A stretch of 64,000 nucleotides of DNA from Nematopogon swammerdamellus (Eukaryota; Arthropoda; Insecta; Lepidoptera; Adelidae): the NCBI GenBank assembly GCA_946902875.1, contig OX336336.1, positions 3,628,545 through 3,692,544 on the forward strand. The letters run 5' to 3'. Below the pieces are notes generated by a model. That model ran no database searches and was not told the DNA's origin. It was given only the letters and a program-made list of their open reading frames with translations. A program made the translations under genes and the position numbers. Positions 51,695 through 63,819 of the stretch are shown one piece after another. Position 1 is the stretch's first letter. The number at the start of each line of letters is the position of its first letter.

Positions 51695-51860
51695 AGATAA
51701 ATAAATAAATACTTTATTGCTCCAAGAAACATTTAGCAGAAATGGGCATATTAGAACCTTTACATGAGGTGCAAAGGCGGACTTATCCCTTGCAGAGATT
51801 TTTTCCAGTCAACCTTTGGATGTTTGACAGTCGATTATAAATATAATAGTGAAAAATGTA
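51695..51860 (-). repeat. LINE 3' tail
   Basis: AAATAAATACTTTATTGC, AAGGCGGACTTATCCC and CCAGTCAACCTTTG match 11340-11465. Confidence 0.6.
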
Positions 51861-52027
51861 AGTAGATAGTAGCAAAAGAGGTGATTGTGAGAATTGAAGA
51901 GAAAACAATTAAATAATAAGAATACTTATTAATATACATGTACGTACGTGCTAGTTAAATAAAAGGTATACATGTGAGTATACATATAAATTGTTATCTA
52001 CATATAAATTGCACTTTTCGAGTAAGC

Positions 52028-52215
52028 TAGCAGCCTCAGTATCTCGATGGTGCAATGGATCGACGTGCGTTCGTGAAATTAGAGAAACCCGAGCGCCATG
52101 CCATCAGAACTTGGATGGGTGACAGATCGACCGTTGATTCTGCCCGTTTTTTTCAGATTCTGCTAACTGTAGGTAGATCCCTCCCTTTCCTTACCTTATT
52201 AGGTAGGAGGGTGTA
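52028..52215 (+). repeat. Diverged family S SINE (S2 subtype), copy 2
   Basis: CAGCCTCAGTATCTCGATGG, CAGAACTTGGATGGGTGAC, CGACCGTTGATTCTG; truncated after AGGTAGGAGGG. Confidence 0.6.
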
Positions 52216-52239
52216 CTGAAACCAATTATGTACCCGTGT

Positions 52240-52443
52240 CATAGTGGTCTTTACTACCTCCAGTAGCACAGTAGAATTATCATGTTGGAATACAAATGAT
52301 GCGTCGTCTGCGAACATCACTGTCTCCCCCTAATCTTCTATAAATTCAAGTAGCTCATTAATGTAGACCAAGAATAAGAATGGCCCCAGAACAGATCCCT
52401 GGGGAACCCCGATATTACTATGCCCCGATAATACTAATGCCGA
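52240..52443 (-). pseudogene. Reverse transcriptase core fragment (Jockey/CR1-type LINE)
   Basis: Minus strand reads [20 protein letters not shown], then an in-frame TAG, then ETVMFADDASFVF, i.e. the GxPQGSxLGP motif and the FADD catalytic box at their normal spacing. Confidence 0.8.
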
Positions 52444-52852
52444 TTAAATATTGGTAACAAATTAAAATTGCAATCCCGTTTCTGGTTGTTTATTTCCATG
52501 TTTCAGATGAAAGAAACAAATAGTGTTTTTGAAGATAATTTGTATAAAGTGAACGATCAAAGAAATACCTAAACCATTTGCTCATTCCGTATTCATTTGA
52601 TCTATAAAATCGTTTTGTATAAAATCGTAATGAGGAAATAATATGCAAGGAACCAGGGTAGGTAGGTAGTCGATATTGCTAAGAAAATTAGTAGTCAGAA
52701 GTGGCAGTGGGCTGGGCCGAGCACCCGTCTACCCCAGCGGTTATCGGGTCTGTATCTTGTACCTACTTATAATTTTTTTAAATGAAATTAAATGATTGTA
52801 TTGCCAAGAAAATAATGTCATACACAGAGTGGAATAGAAACCAAACATTTCA

Positions 52853-53145
52853 CACATACATAGGTACATACCACACGCTGTATACCGACAATATGGGTAA
52901 GCAGAGTAATTGGTGTTGTGCTGCAAGAACTCTAGTAAATTACAGCACAACACAGACCACCACGATTCGCAAATTATTCTGACAAGATCAAGCAGCAAGT
53001 AATGCACCACCTGATGCATGACTCGATGGACCGCGCCAAGGTGAGAAGTGGCTAGCCTATCGCCCTTGAGCACGCCATCTTGTTGTATCCCTTAGTCGCC
53101 TTTTACGATATGCACGGGGAGTGATACAGTGGTGCATACGGTACG
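52853..53145 (+). repeat. Dispersed repeat family F, near-complete copy
   Basis: ACACATACATAGGTACATAC, GTAATTGGTGTTGTGCTGCA, GTCGCCCTTGAGCACGCCAT, CACGGGGAGTGATACAGTGG. Confidence 0.7.
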
Positions 53146-53147
53146 GT

Positions 53148-54380
53148 TTATTTTTAACCGACTTCCAAAAAAGGAGGAGGTTGTCAATTCGACTGTATGT
53201 TTTTTTTTATATTTTTTATTTTTGTTACGCGATTTCTCCGTCAATTGAGCGCCGATTTAGAAAATTATTTTTTTGTTTGTTAGGTCATACTTCCGAGGTG
53301 GTCCCATTTAAATTTTATCGAAATTGGTTCAGTGGTTTTCGAAAATAATAATAGCACCCGCCGCCGGTGTGCTTGGAGGCCTGCCTCCCGCCGCCGGCGG
53401 AAATTACCGTTTTTATTTACATTATATTAATTTTGTGTATTTTTATTACTTTTTGTAAAATTTATGTAAAATTAATGTAATATATTATAAGAACGTGAAT
53501 AAAGAGATATAGCATAATAATAATAAAATATTTCTTTATTCAGGTACTCAGTCCTAATTATCCTAATTATACATAATTTCGTCAAATCAATACTTAAATG
53601 CTAAAACAGAATAAAATCAATATAAAACATATGATCAGCGACACATTGAAAAATCAACATAATACTATGGTGTGTGGTTACCTTCAGCAAAACTTGTGAT
53701 GTGGTCGTTTTCGGCAATTTTCAGTTTGATAAATTAGTATGGTGTGTGGTTATCTTCAGCAAAACTTTTGTGATGTGGACTTATTCAGCAATTTGCAGTC
53801 TGACACATATGGCGAATAATTCTGTACCACTTCAATCGATTTCGATTATTCATTTTTATGTAATATTACTAATAATATTACTAAAAAGAATGAAATAAAA
53901 ACTGTTTTAAAAAATATAAAACCGATTTCCAAAAAACAAAAAAAAAAGAACTAAAAAGTATTAAATACCCAATATTTTGAAATTTTCTCTGTCCTATTGA
54001 AATACATGAATCGATATACTAGTGATACATATTCGGACCCTTGTTTCATGAATATTCTAAATTTGAATTTTTTTATCTTTTCCGACCGGCCAGGTGCGCT
54101 TAATTTATTATGGTACGAGTACCATCTGGTCTGATGATGGAGTCAGAAGGTGGCCATGGGAACTCCTAAACTACACATGATAAACCCATCGTGTTTGGGC
54201 TCGTTGCATTTGTCTACACGAGCAATTTGCTTTAGACCTAAGAGATTCTCAATTCGACAATTCGGTATGTTTTCTTTTTTTGGATGTTTGTTACGCGATT
54301 ACTCCGTCAATTATGGGTCTGTGTGGTCTGTCCGTTCTACTAAATTGAACATAATTTTTTTTTTAAGCAATGTTACGGTG
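53148..54380 (+). repeat. Hairpin family H internal sequences and duplicated AT-rich DNA
   Basis: AACCGACTTCCAAAAAAGGA at 53157, TTTTTGTTACGCGATTTCTC at 53220 and GTTACGCGATTACTCC at 54290 belong to H. 53668-53790 repeats TATGGTGTGTGGTTA(T/C)CTTCAGCAAAACTT. 54045-54120 is a family K fragment. No gene supported. Confidence 0.45.
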
Positions 54381-54383
54381 TTG

Positions 54384-54768
54384 TTTTTTTTTTATGGAAA
54401 CTGACACGGTTGGCTACATCACCTACAACGTCCGTGATGTCAGCCCATAACACCGGGTGAACTAAGTGCCATGTCAGTGCTTCCCCCTTTGATAGTGCTG
54501 ACTACACTGAACTGGTCGGAAAACACAAACTATTTACATAGCCGTTTCGACCGACGATTCATTCAGTGCGGTGGTACCAACCCGGGCGGGTTAAACCCTA
54601 CCGCCAAGTAAGATTAGGAGGGAAAGGACCTACGTTTTACGAGGAATCCGAACCTCGGTCAGCCTCCAACGGTCAGCGGTCACCCATGCAAGTACTGATC
54701 GCACCCAGCGTTGCTTAACATTCAATAGCGACAGTTGACTGTCTGCACCACTGAGCTATCGAGGCTGA
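54384..54768 (-). repeat. tRNA/5S composite SINE (family S), copy 9
   Basis: Full length on the minus strand; inserted inside hairpin family H sequence (GTGGTCC...follows at 54770). Confidence 0.85.
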
Positions 54769-54769
54769 C

Positions 54770-55256
54770 GTGGTCCTTTTTTAATTGGGTCAAGATCGGA
54801 TTGGAAAGCGAGGCGGAATCGCGAGGCCGAAGGCCGAGCGATTCCGCCGACTACATTAATAGCAAAAAATTACTAAAAAAACTGTGAAATAAAAAAAAAA
54901 CTTTAAAAAACATAAAACCGACTTCCTAAAAAAAGTAGAACTAAAAAACTATTTAAAATAAAAATATAAAAACCGCCTTCAAAAATATATGAAATAAAAA
55001 CCTAAAAAAAACGAACCCTAGAGTGGAAGGCGGTGCTAAAAAGGCTACACAAATCACAAAGGATATCATTCACTCATGTTTTCTTTCATGCATCATTTTT
55101 GCTTGCTTTAGCACCGCCTTCAACTCTAGGGTTCGTTTTTTTTTTTAGGTTTTTATTTCATATATTTTTGAAGGCGGTTTTTATATTTTTATTTTAAATA
55201 GTTTTTTAGTTCAACTTTTTTTAGGAAGTCGGTTTTATGTTTTTTAAAACTTTTTT
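54770..55256. mobile_element. Hairpin repeat family H, copy 5
   Basis: Small hairpin GGCGGAATCGCGAGGCC...GATTCCGCC (54810-54848), then arms about 54970-55032 and 55118-55190. The arm variants match each other (ATATATG/CATATAT) and differ from copy 1. Confidence 0.75.
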
Positions 55257-55626
55257 TTTAGGGTTCCGTTTCCGTCGTACGGGACCCTATTACTAAGCCA
55301 ACGCCATCTGTCTGTCTGTCTGTCTGTCTGTCCGTCCGTCTGTCCGAGGGCTGTATCTCTTGAACCGTAATAGGTAGCCCGCTGAAATTTTCACAGAATA
55401 TGTGATTATGACCGATATAACAACAAATAATAAAAATAATAAAAAGTAAAAAAAATCACGGGATCCCCATATAAGAAACTAAAAAGTGCGTGCGCGCCAT
55501 CTACCGTAAAGAGTATGAAGCATTTTAACTAATGCATAGATGGCGTCAGTGGCGCGGCGCTGACCATGACATGGCGATACGGAACCCTCTGTGCGCGAGT
55601 TCGACTCGCACTTGGCCGGTTTTTTT
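55257..55626 (-). mobile_element. GGTTCCGTA-family element, copy 8
   Basis: TTAGGGTTCCG to CGACTCGCACTTGGCCGGTT; complete, reverse orientation. Confidence 0.75.
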
Positions 55627-55629
55627 ATG

Positions 55630-55775
55630 GGAAGCACAAAATATGGCGCGCACCAAACTAACGCAGAGGTGTAGTCCGACGGCGCCCACGGGCATTCGGA
55701 TATTTACGGGGCCTGCGAATACCATGTCGGCCGGCTAGGTGCACCTTCACATTATGATTGAAGGACCCCAGACAC
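55630..55775 (-). pseudogene. LINE C-terminal/3' UTR fragment, copy 8
   Basis: GGCGCCCACGGGCATTCGGA and ATGTCGGCCGGCTAGGTGC, degraded. Confidence 0.45.
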
Positions 55776-55989
55776 GAAGTAACTATTACTTAATCTGTGC
55801 CCAGACTGTACATGAGTTTAGTTGTTCGTGCGTTGTGCGGAGTTAATTTAAAGTAGGCAAGTTATTTTGAAAATACTTACTTATTTACGTGTCGTCCTCC
55901 AGTTTGAGTTTCTTCATGCTTCTACACGCACAAACCAAATCTAAACTTCCTAGTAAATTATTCGATGTCACGCACGACACGACCGTATA

Positions 55990-56270
55990 CTTTTTAGGTT
56001 TCCGTACCCCATACGGAAGCCTAATTACTAAGCCTACGCGTCGTCTGTCTGTCTGTCCGTCCTACTGCTGTATCTATCTTTGGAATCGTAATAGCTGAAA
56101 TTTTCACAGAATATGTGTTATTATGGCGGATATAACAAAAAATTATAAACAATAGAAACAGTAAAACATTAAGGGGGATCCCCATACGAGAAACGTGTTC
56201 TTTTCAAGGGTTCTTTTTTTGTGGTGCGGAAACCTCGGTGCGCGAGTTCGACTCGCACTTGGCCGGTTTT
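55990..56270 (-). mobile_element. GGTTCCGTA-family element, copy 9
   Basis: TTTAGGTTTCCGTACCCCAT to GACTCGCACTTGGCCGGTTT. Confidence 0.7.
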
Positions 56271-56770
56271 TCTCACTGAACTACACCGCTATTGCGGAGC
56301 TTTCTCAAGCTTCAGCGGAAGTGTGGGAGGGGCCTGCGCTCGACCCGCCCCGCGGGCGGGGCTTCCCGCGCGGCTGCGCCTGCGACGAAGTGGAAGCGAC
56401 GACGACGGCTGAGCAGAACTGAAAGCTGCGCGGCGATGATAGCTATCAGGGAGTTTTGCCACAGATTACTTAATAGTTACTTCGTAACAGATAAATCACT
56501 CCATAGAAAATGTTCCTACCTTCGGGCTTTAATAGCCTACTCTTTCACAACGCCAATCGCTGCGTGCGAAAATGTACCTTAACGATCGAGTGTAAAGTGG
56601 TTATTGCTTTGCAGCTGCGCGCACTTGCGTGGGCGAGCGTCTATGTATACTTCGCGCGGCAGACGAATTTCTACTGAAAAAGACCGCCGGCGGCCCGCCG
56701 GGCGGTAGGTAGTTAGCGCGCGCAAGTACATAGAGTGCGTGAGGCCTGGTTTTGCGCCGAAAAGGTGCAA
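56271..56770. other. GC-rich unassigned stretch
   Basis: Dense CpG (CCCGCCCCGCGGGCGGGGCT near 56348 is palindromic). Short frames on both strands show no family. Could be a promoter or a TE; not resolved. Confidence 0.3.
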
Positions 56771-56879
56771 TTTTTTATCCGACTATTATCATTAGTTCAA
56801 ATTAATTATGTTAAATTACTTACTTAAATTATTATATTAAATACGTTATGGTGCTATTCTAATGGGAATAGTTTGAAAT

Positions 56880-57000
56880 GAAAATTAAAATATACTTCAT
56901 TGCACACATTGGCAAAAGACGGACTTTATGCCTGAAGCATTATCTACCAGTTATGCCTGAGAATGTGGGTAAGGTGATGGGTAGTTCGAACTTAACTGTG
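56880..57000 (-). repeat. LINE 3' tail fragment
   Basis: TTCATTGCACACATTGGC and AGACGGACTTTATGCC resemble 11355-11440. Confidence 0.5.
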
Positions 57001-57316
57001 ATAGAAATATAAATAAATACATTCAATACAGCATCAGGCAGTCAGCCATGTCGTAAGCAAACCTCCCGGATTATTAAAATAAAAACTTGCAGCATTTTAA
57101 ACTTTTTGAATTTCGAAACGTCGCGTCGTCGTCAAATTGTTAACCGAAAACAGTACTGTAATCTCAGCGGTACAAACGAACATATTTTTCGATTTAGAAG
57201 CCGAAATCAAAAGAACGGTTCTTCATTAACTGAACCGTTTGTGGAAATGGAGATCTTTTCTATAACTTTCGAAGAGAATTAACGCTACTTCAATGCTTCG
57301 AGGAGCTGACTACTGT

Positions 57317-57677
57317 TTTCAACCCCCCACGCAAAAAGAGGGGTTTTATAAGATTAAAGTGTGTGTGTATATGTGTATGTGTGTGGGTACGACTGCTGTG
57401 GCATAGTAGCTCCCAAACGGATGGACCGATTTGGATGCTTTGAGATTATTTCAAGCTTTGTTAAAAAAACACCGCATGCAAATCGGTCCAATTTTTAAGA
57501 TATTTTTTTTTTACATACTTAATTACAAACATAGCTAAGAACCATCCCGATTAAACAAGCTTCCTAATAAAAAAAACGCATCCAAATCGGTCCATCCGTT
57601 TCGGAGCTACGATGCCACAGACAGACACACACACGTCAAACTTATAACACCCCTCCGTTTTTTGCGTCGGGGTTAAT
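57317..57677 (+). mobile_element. Repeat family J, copy 3
   Basis: AACCCCCCACGCAAAAAGAG to ACACCCCTCCGTTTTTTGCG; holds the uninterrupted TAGCTAAGAACCATCCCG site. Confidence 0.65.
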
Positions 57678-59007
57678 TAATTAAATCTACGACGACGCCT
57701 TTATCCAGCTCGGCGCAGTGCTCTCCATATTACGGCAATAACAAAAATCTATAGTAGGTGACTGACGCGCTCGAACGCCGCGGCGCGGCGGCGGCGGAGC
57801 ACTCTGGTTCGATACCTACCAAACGTGGACATCCACACTTTTTTTCGAATTTCAATTTTTTTTTTGCGGAATCTTATATGTCGACTAAATACAAGGTGCT
57901 TTTATTATCTCGTAATTTTCTATCAAGTTGACGGTTACGGAGATAATCGACCGAATCTGATTTCGTTGTATGGAAATAGACACTTTTTATTAAATTTCTC
58001 GAAATGTTAAAATTTGTTAGAGTAGTGAGTTATATAAGCGTATTCTACACATGAGCTCCGATACGACTGTAAAAAAAACTCATCCCGCTACGTCCCGCTT
58101 TTCGTTTTATTTACATTTTAATTTTTTTTTCTTGCTTATTTTGAAAATAAAAATAAAATACCATAGTGTGCCTACGTTACCAAACGAGTAATCCATTTGC
58201 AAGAGTCAATGCTTAACTTTAAAGTTAAATAAATAAAATAAGTCAATTTTGTGTCAAACTATAAAAATAAAGCACTCTGTAAACCCAATTTTTCGAGTAA
58301 AAAAGTGGTAATAATGTGCATATTACTTGTATTTTGTATTCTATTGTAACAAATTCTACTAGAAATATTGAAACGTACAACATAATGTACTTTCCATGGA
58401 TTTTTATAACGAAACATTACCTACTACACGAAAACAGATCGTATAAAACGTAAAAACTTTTAAAAATTATTAATCATCCAGAATCATTCGTTTATTTCGT
58501 ATCTATCCTTAAAACTGCGGCATGCCTGAGTATGCCGATACACGAAATGAATACACAGACGCGTAATAATGTATATAGTTACATCTATCCTCAAAACTGT
58601 GGCATGTCTGAGTATGTCGATACTCTATAAAATTCTGATATTACATTATATTTACTCATTACGTTTGTATCAAATTTCATAATTCATTATATCAAAACAG
58701 CTACAGGTCCGGGGCCTTGACTTGAGGAATTATTGACGAAAATATACTGTACATTTATTTATTCTTATGTTGTCTTACATTTAAGAGTATCGTCATTTGT
58801 CATTTGTATAGAAATTTATAAACTCATCACTCATTTGTAAAATTACACTTCTTGAGCAGAGCGAAGCGGCAACGTTGCATGAACGGTACAGTTAATCTAT
58901 GATACAACTAGTTCGTTAATTATGTTATGTAACTCGCTCGTTCAATTTTTGGGGAAGATTTAGTTATGAATTACAGTAGTCAATTAAATTATATTAATGA
59001 AAACGAG

Positions 59008-59414
59008 TACCGTGTGGGGCCGGTACTTAAAAAGAATAGCCCAACTGCATCTCTCCCCGTGAATGTCGTAAGAGGCGACTAAGGAATAAGGACAAGATAC
59101 TGCGCTAAAGGGCGACAGGCTAGCCACTTCTCACCTTGGCGCAGTCCTTCCACCTAGTCATTCAGCATGTGGGTTCTTCGTTCCTTACTTGCTGCTTGAT
59201 AGTTGTATTGTATTGTATTGTTTATTGATCATTCATACAGCAGGTAGACTGCGCTCGTACTTGTCACAATTTGTTCTATCTTGTCCGTATACTGTGCTAA
59301 GCGTGGTGGTCGGTGTTGTGCTGTAATTTACCAGAGTCCTTATAGCACAACACCGATTACTCTGCTTACCCTGATTGTCGGGTTACAGCGTGTGTTATGT
59401 ATGTATGTATGTAT
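59008..59414 (-). repeat. Dispersed repeat family F, complete copy nested in Transib left arm
   Basis: TACCGTGTGGGGCCGGTACT to (TATG)n, with a 3-bp GAG on each side (59005-59007, 59415-59417). The right arm shows the empty site AAAACGAGTTTCTTTC in reverse. This gives full-length limits of about 407 bp for the family. Confidence 0.8.
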
Positions 59415-59658
59415 GAGTTTCTTTCTTTAGAATGCATGCAGTATAGCAATCAGTTTCGCAGTTTATATAACTTACAACTGCTACTCATACCAAATTACCA
59501 AATTATACAAACTCAAAACAATCTAGCACATCAGGTTGTGAACTTAGATCAATAAATTATACTTCTTGAATTTCTTTTTCCCCAAGTGGTGAGATCAAGA
59601 GAGATCGAACCTCTTCTGGCAGTACTTTCGCAGTGTTTGTTTTTGACTTTTTGACTTT

Positions 59659-60192
59659 TTGATTGACTTTGTGAAACAGGGATCAGGGACGACAAACGAC
59701 GGAAATACGGCTCGGCGCTTTTTCGATAATCCCACATTAAGTTCAGACATTACAGGTATTCAAAGACTATCTACTATTCTGATTAGTATTTCTAGTGGTC
59801 TGAATATACATATCGAAAAATTCCACGAATATGCCTTAGAAACTGCCAAGCTATTCGTAGCTTTGTATGGGTGGTATCGCATGCCACTTAGCGTTCACAA
59901 ACTTCTTATTCATGGCAGCGAAATAATTAAACGTTTGAATGTTATTCCTATAGGAATAGAACACCTATCGGAAGAGGCATCTGAGGCCCGGAATAAGGAT
60001 TTCCGAAACTATAGAGAGTTTCGTTCTCGAAAAATCAGTAGACGCGCATCAAATCACGATATCTTGAATAACTTATTGCTTTCATGTGATCCATACTTAA
60101 CAACAATTGGTCCAAAAATGATAACAAACACTGCGAAAGTACTGCCAGAAGAGGTTCGATCTCTCTTGATCTCACCACTTGGGGAAAAATAA
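59659..60192 (+). pseudogene. Transib (RAG1-related) transposase C-terminal fragment
   Basis: 177 open codons. GNTARRFF at residues 15-22, LYGWYRMPLSVHKLLIHG ending at 86, and LSEEASEARNKDFRNYREF at 103-121, in the order of the RAG1/Transib core C-terminus. Glu109 (E..NK) is where the last catalytic acidic residue would lie; this alignment is from recall. The two N-terminal catalytic Asp residues and the whole 5' part are missing, so the protein cannot be an active transposase. The initiating Met is arbitrary. The last 24 or so codons lie inside the right palindrome arm and so occur again, reversed, near 59570-59640. Confidence 0.85.
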
Positions 60193-61739
60193 ATTCAAGA
60201 AGTAGAATTTATTGATGTAAGTTCACAACCTGACGTGCTAGATTGTTTTAAGTTTGTATAATTTGGTATCTCACCTATTCCTTTTTCCTTTGTCTCAGGA
60301 GCCGCCTTATTCCTGCAATGATTGCTCTATTTGCAACATCCTTTCCCTTTATCAATCCATTCATCCTGATGGGGAGGAAGTAGCAAGATTCCCCGAAGAG
60401 TATACGTTCATACTCGAGCCCTCCCCGTGAGTAGCAGTTGTAAGTTATATAAACTGCGAAACTGATTGCTACACTGCATGCATTCTAAAGAAAGAAACTC
60501 GTTTTCATAAATTTAATTTAATTGACTACTATAATTCATAACTAATGTGATATTCCCCAAAAATTGAACGAGCGAGTTACATAATATAGTTAACGAACTA
60601 GTTGTATCATAGATTAACTGTAACGTTCATGCAACGTTGCCGCTTCGCTCTGCTCAAGAAGTGTAATTTTACAACTGAGTGATGAGTTTATAAATTTCTA
60701 TACAAATGACATGACGATACTCTTAAATGCAAGACAACATAAGAATAAATAAATGTACAGTATATTTTCGTCAATAACTCCTCAAGTCAAGGCCCCTGAC
60801 CTCTAGCTGTTTTGATATAATGAATTATAAAATTTGATACAAACGTAATGAGTAAATATAATGTAATATCAGAATTTTATAGAGTATCGACATACTCAGG
60901 CATGCCACAGTTTTGAGGATAGATGTAACTACATACATTATTACGCGTCCGTGTATTCATTTCGTGTATCGGCATACTCAGGCATGCAGCAGTTTTAAGT
61001 ATAGATACGAAATAAACGAATGATTCTGGATGATTAATTATTTTTAAAAGTTTTTACGTTTTATACGATTTGTTTTCGTGTAGTAGGTAATGTTTCGTTA
61101 TAAAAATCCATGGAAAGTACATTATGTTGTACGTTTCAATATTTCTAGTAGATTTTGTTACAATAGAATACAAAATACAAGTAATATGCACATTATTACC
61201 ACTTTTTTACTCGAAAAATTGGGTTTACAGAGTGCTTTATTTTTATAGTTTGACACAAAATTTACTTATTTTATTTATTTAACTTTAAAGTTAAGCATTG
61301 ACTCTTGCAAATGGATTACTCGTTTGGTAACGTAGGCACAGTATGGTGTTTTATTTTTATTTTTAAAATAAGCAAGAAAAAAATATTTAAATGTAAATAA
61401 AACGAAAAGCGGGACGTAGCGGGATGAGTTTTTTTTACAGTCGTGTCGGGGCTCATGTGTAGAATACGTTTATATAACTCACTACTCTAACAAATTTTAA
61501 CATTTCGAGAAATTTTATAAAAAGTGTCTATTTCCATACAACGAAATCAGATTTCGTCGATTATCTCCGTAACCGTCAACTTTATAGAAAATCACGACAG
61601 AATAAAAGCAGCTTGTATTTAGTCGGCATATAAGATTCTGCAAAAAAAAATTCGAAATTCGAAAAAAAGTGTACGTGTCCACGTTTGGTAGGTATCGAAC
61701 CAGAGTGCGGCGGCGGCGTGTTGCATTTATTTGCCTATT

Positions 61740-62395
61740 CTTAACTCCAGTTGCTATGACAAAGTTCTAAATAAGCGTTTTCATTTTTGAGATAACTTGC
61801 CACCAGATCAAAGTATTCAAAATTATAGATCATCTATTGTCGAACATAGCAGAACTTCGTCACCAACAAGATCTACGAATGCACACAATTTGCAAACCAT
61901 TTTACATGGGCTTGTTTGTAGTAGAGTGTCTGTACACAACAAGTGTGATACTCGTAGTTGAGTCAGACTTCGAGCCAGTGCCCCCCGCTACACTGAACTG
62001 GACGGAAAACACAAACTATTTACATAGCCGTTTCGACCGACGCACGTTTAATTCAGTCTTATCTATGGTTTTGACTTCTTTGCACCAGATCATATGCCTG
62101 GCGTGTCACATGCAGTTTACAATAATCAAGAAAGACATCCCGACGGGCGGCGGCGGCGTGTACTTCAGAGCTGGATTACTTGAATCTATTTCTGGTCGCT
62201 TCTGGTCGCGTCTCCTTGGTCTGACAACAGAAATGTTCTGTGGTGACACCTACCAGTTCCTATAATGTAGCCGTATCGAAGGGTGAATGCTCCATAGTCG
62301 TGATGTTCGGCCCATGATACCTTGGTATACTAGATGTCATGCATGTCAGTGGGTTCCTTTGTTGATTTAATGGTATATCCATATACTTACATTTT
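61740..62395. other. Unassigned DNA with SINE body fragment
   Basis: 61986-62045 is a family S/T body piece (CACTGAACTGGACGGAAAAC). The 142-codon frame at 61837-62265 reads through it and is rejected as a gene. Confidence 0.45.
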
Positions 62396-62675
62396 TTTAA
62401 TGTAATACGGTATAGATGGCTAAGTAGGAAGGGCCCAAGCGCATGCTCCGACCAGCCAATATCACCTCGGAGAAGGTAGGTTTGAGCCACAGTGAGCCTA
62501 CCACCTAGCAAGGGGCAAGGGAAGGGACCGGTTCCGAACGGTGAAGCAGCAGGTGTAGGTATGCACGTAATTTTTTTCGTCAGAAAAAACTTATTGATAC
62601 ACGCCGACCGGATTCGAACCTCGGACCTCTCGCATGAGAAGCCGATGCCCAAACCACTTGGCCACCCGCCGCCTA
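62396..62675 (-). repeat. tRNA-derived SINE (family T), copy with internal deletion
   Basis: Head complete (TGGGCATCGGCTTCTCATGC and GAGGTTCGAATCCGG on the minus strand); about 120 bases of the body missing near 62485. Confidence 0.8.
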
Positions 62676-62887
62676 AATATTGTCGATTAACTGGTTTATT
62701 TTAAAATTCAAGTTAAAGAAATATTATCTACTATTCTAGACCTCACACAGCGAAAGTACTTACTTAGGTATTTAAAAAAAAATATTATTTAAAAAATTAT
62801 ATAATATAAGATAATTTTTTTTTTCCCTTCAGCATTACATTTTTTACACGATTAAAACACACATTTAAAACAATTACAGGAGAGGGA

Positions 62888-63167
62888 AAAAACCGGCTAA
62901 GTGTGAGTCGAACTCGCGCACCTAGGTTTCCTACAAAAAAACTATAAAAGACACGTTTCTTGTATGGGGACCCCCCTTAATTTTGGACGTTTTCTATATT
63001 TTATTAATTTGTTGTTATATCTACCATAATAAATAACACATTATTATTCTGTGAAAATTTCAACCGGCTACCTATTACAGTTCCAAAGATACAGCAGTAG
63101 GACAGACAGACAGACAGACAGCGTAGGCTTAGTAATAGGGTCCCGTACCGGATACGGAACCCTAAAA
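62888..63167 (+). mobile_element. GGTTCCGTA-family element, copy 10
   Basis: AAAACCGGCTAAGTGTGAGT to GGATACGGAACCCTAAAAA; shortened interior. Confidence 0.7.
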
Positions 63168-63484
63168 AGGACTGGACTGGAAAGGACTGGATTGGCCTAT
63201 GCTGAGTCTAGTGAAAATTTCACTAAACTTAGCGCTGTATTTAATCCAGCTCATAAAATACATTAGCGAAATACACACTACGATAATAAACACTCATTTT
63301 CTCTTCCTGTCTGTCTGTATGCTAATAAAATTACTGCTGGTACTTCAGCGCTCTTTGATTTTTTTCCACAACCGTAAAGTTATCATATCCAATTACGTAA
63401 GAACTAAGCTACTGCCGCATCCGATTCTCTTCTGGCATAAATAATGCGTTGACATGTTTCAATAATTATCCCAAAATCTAAAAA

Positions 63485-63803
63485 AAAACACTTTTTTCTC
63501 CGCGGGCGGGCTCTGCAACGCTCCGCCCATATAGTTTATTTTCGATGTACGGATCTGGGAGCCAGCAGCCAGCCAGATCGAGACACCCACTCCATTAGTT
63601 CGCACATTAGCGGCAAGTTAGCGCGCGATCTAATTAAATAAATTAAAAGTAATCTAATAAGTAACGAAATAAATTAATAACAATTATTTTTAATCGGCCG
63701 CCGCTCGTTCGTGTCGGCGGCTTCGGTGCTCTTGCGCTGATTCCAGCGGAAGTTGAAAAATTGTTTGGAAAAGTGAATTTTCCCAGCGAGCGGAGGAGGT
63801 GGA
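63485..63803 (+). promoter_or_regulatory. Putative promoter and 5' UTR of the right-edge gene
   Basis: Free of recognised repeats and locally GC-rich (CTCCGCGGGCGGGCTCTGC, later GGCCGCCGCTCGTTCG). A weak TATA-like CATATAGTTTATTTT is at about 63528-63542. The call rests on composition and on the candidate coding exon that follows. Confidence 0.3.
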
Positions 63804-63819
63804 ATGGATCAAGCTGAAG
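63804..63819 (+). CDS. Probable first coding exon of a gene continuing beyond the window
   Basis: An ATG in a purine-rich context (GGTGGAATGG) opens five codons (MDQAE) plus one base, followed by GTATTT and a T-rich intron. The 300 bases upstream are GC-rich with no repeat that I recognise, unlike the rest of the window, which suits a 5' UTR and promoter. Too little coding sequence is present to name the product. It could equally be a non-coding 5' exon with a chance ATG. Confidence 0.35.

Larger units (their letters stand above)
57800..61707 (+). mobile_element. 3.9-kb palindromic Transib derivative
   Basis: Starts CACTCTGGTTCGATACCTAC and ends with its exact complement. The first seven bases fit the Transib/RSS heptamer CACWRTG at six of seven. 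Flanks are CGGAG (57795-57799) and CGGCG (61708-61712), close to the GC-rich 5-bp duplication of Transib. Left arm 57800-59641 and right arm 60123-61707 are inverted copies. A family F repeat (59008-59414) is inserted only in the left arm, and about 155 bases (near 60270-60425) are present only in the right. The spacer encodes the transposase C-terminus. Confidence 0.8.

Noticed and set aside
51277..51732. 151-codon minus-strand frame
   Set aside because: Composition is that of a dispersed repeat read in frame (the CAGACAGACA tract), with no recognisable domain.
61837..62265. 142-codon open frame
   Set aside because: It reads through a SINE body fragment (61986-62045) and shows no protein-family signal.
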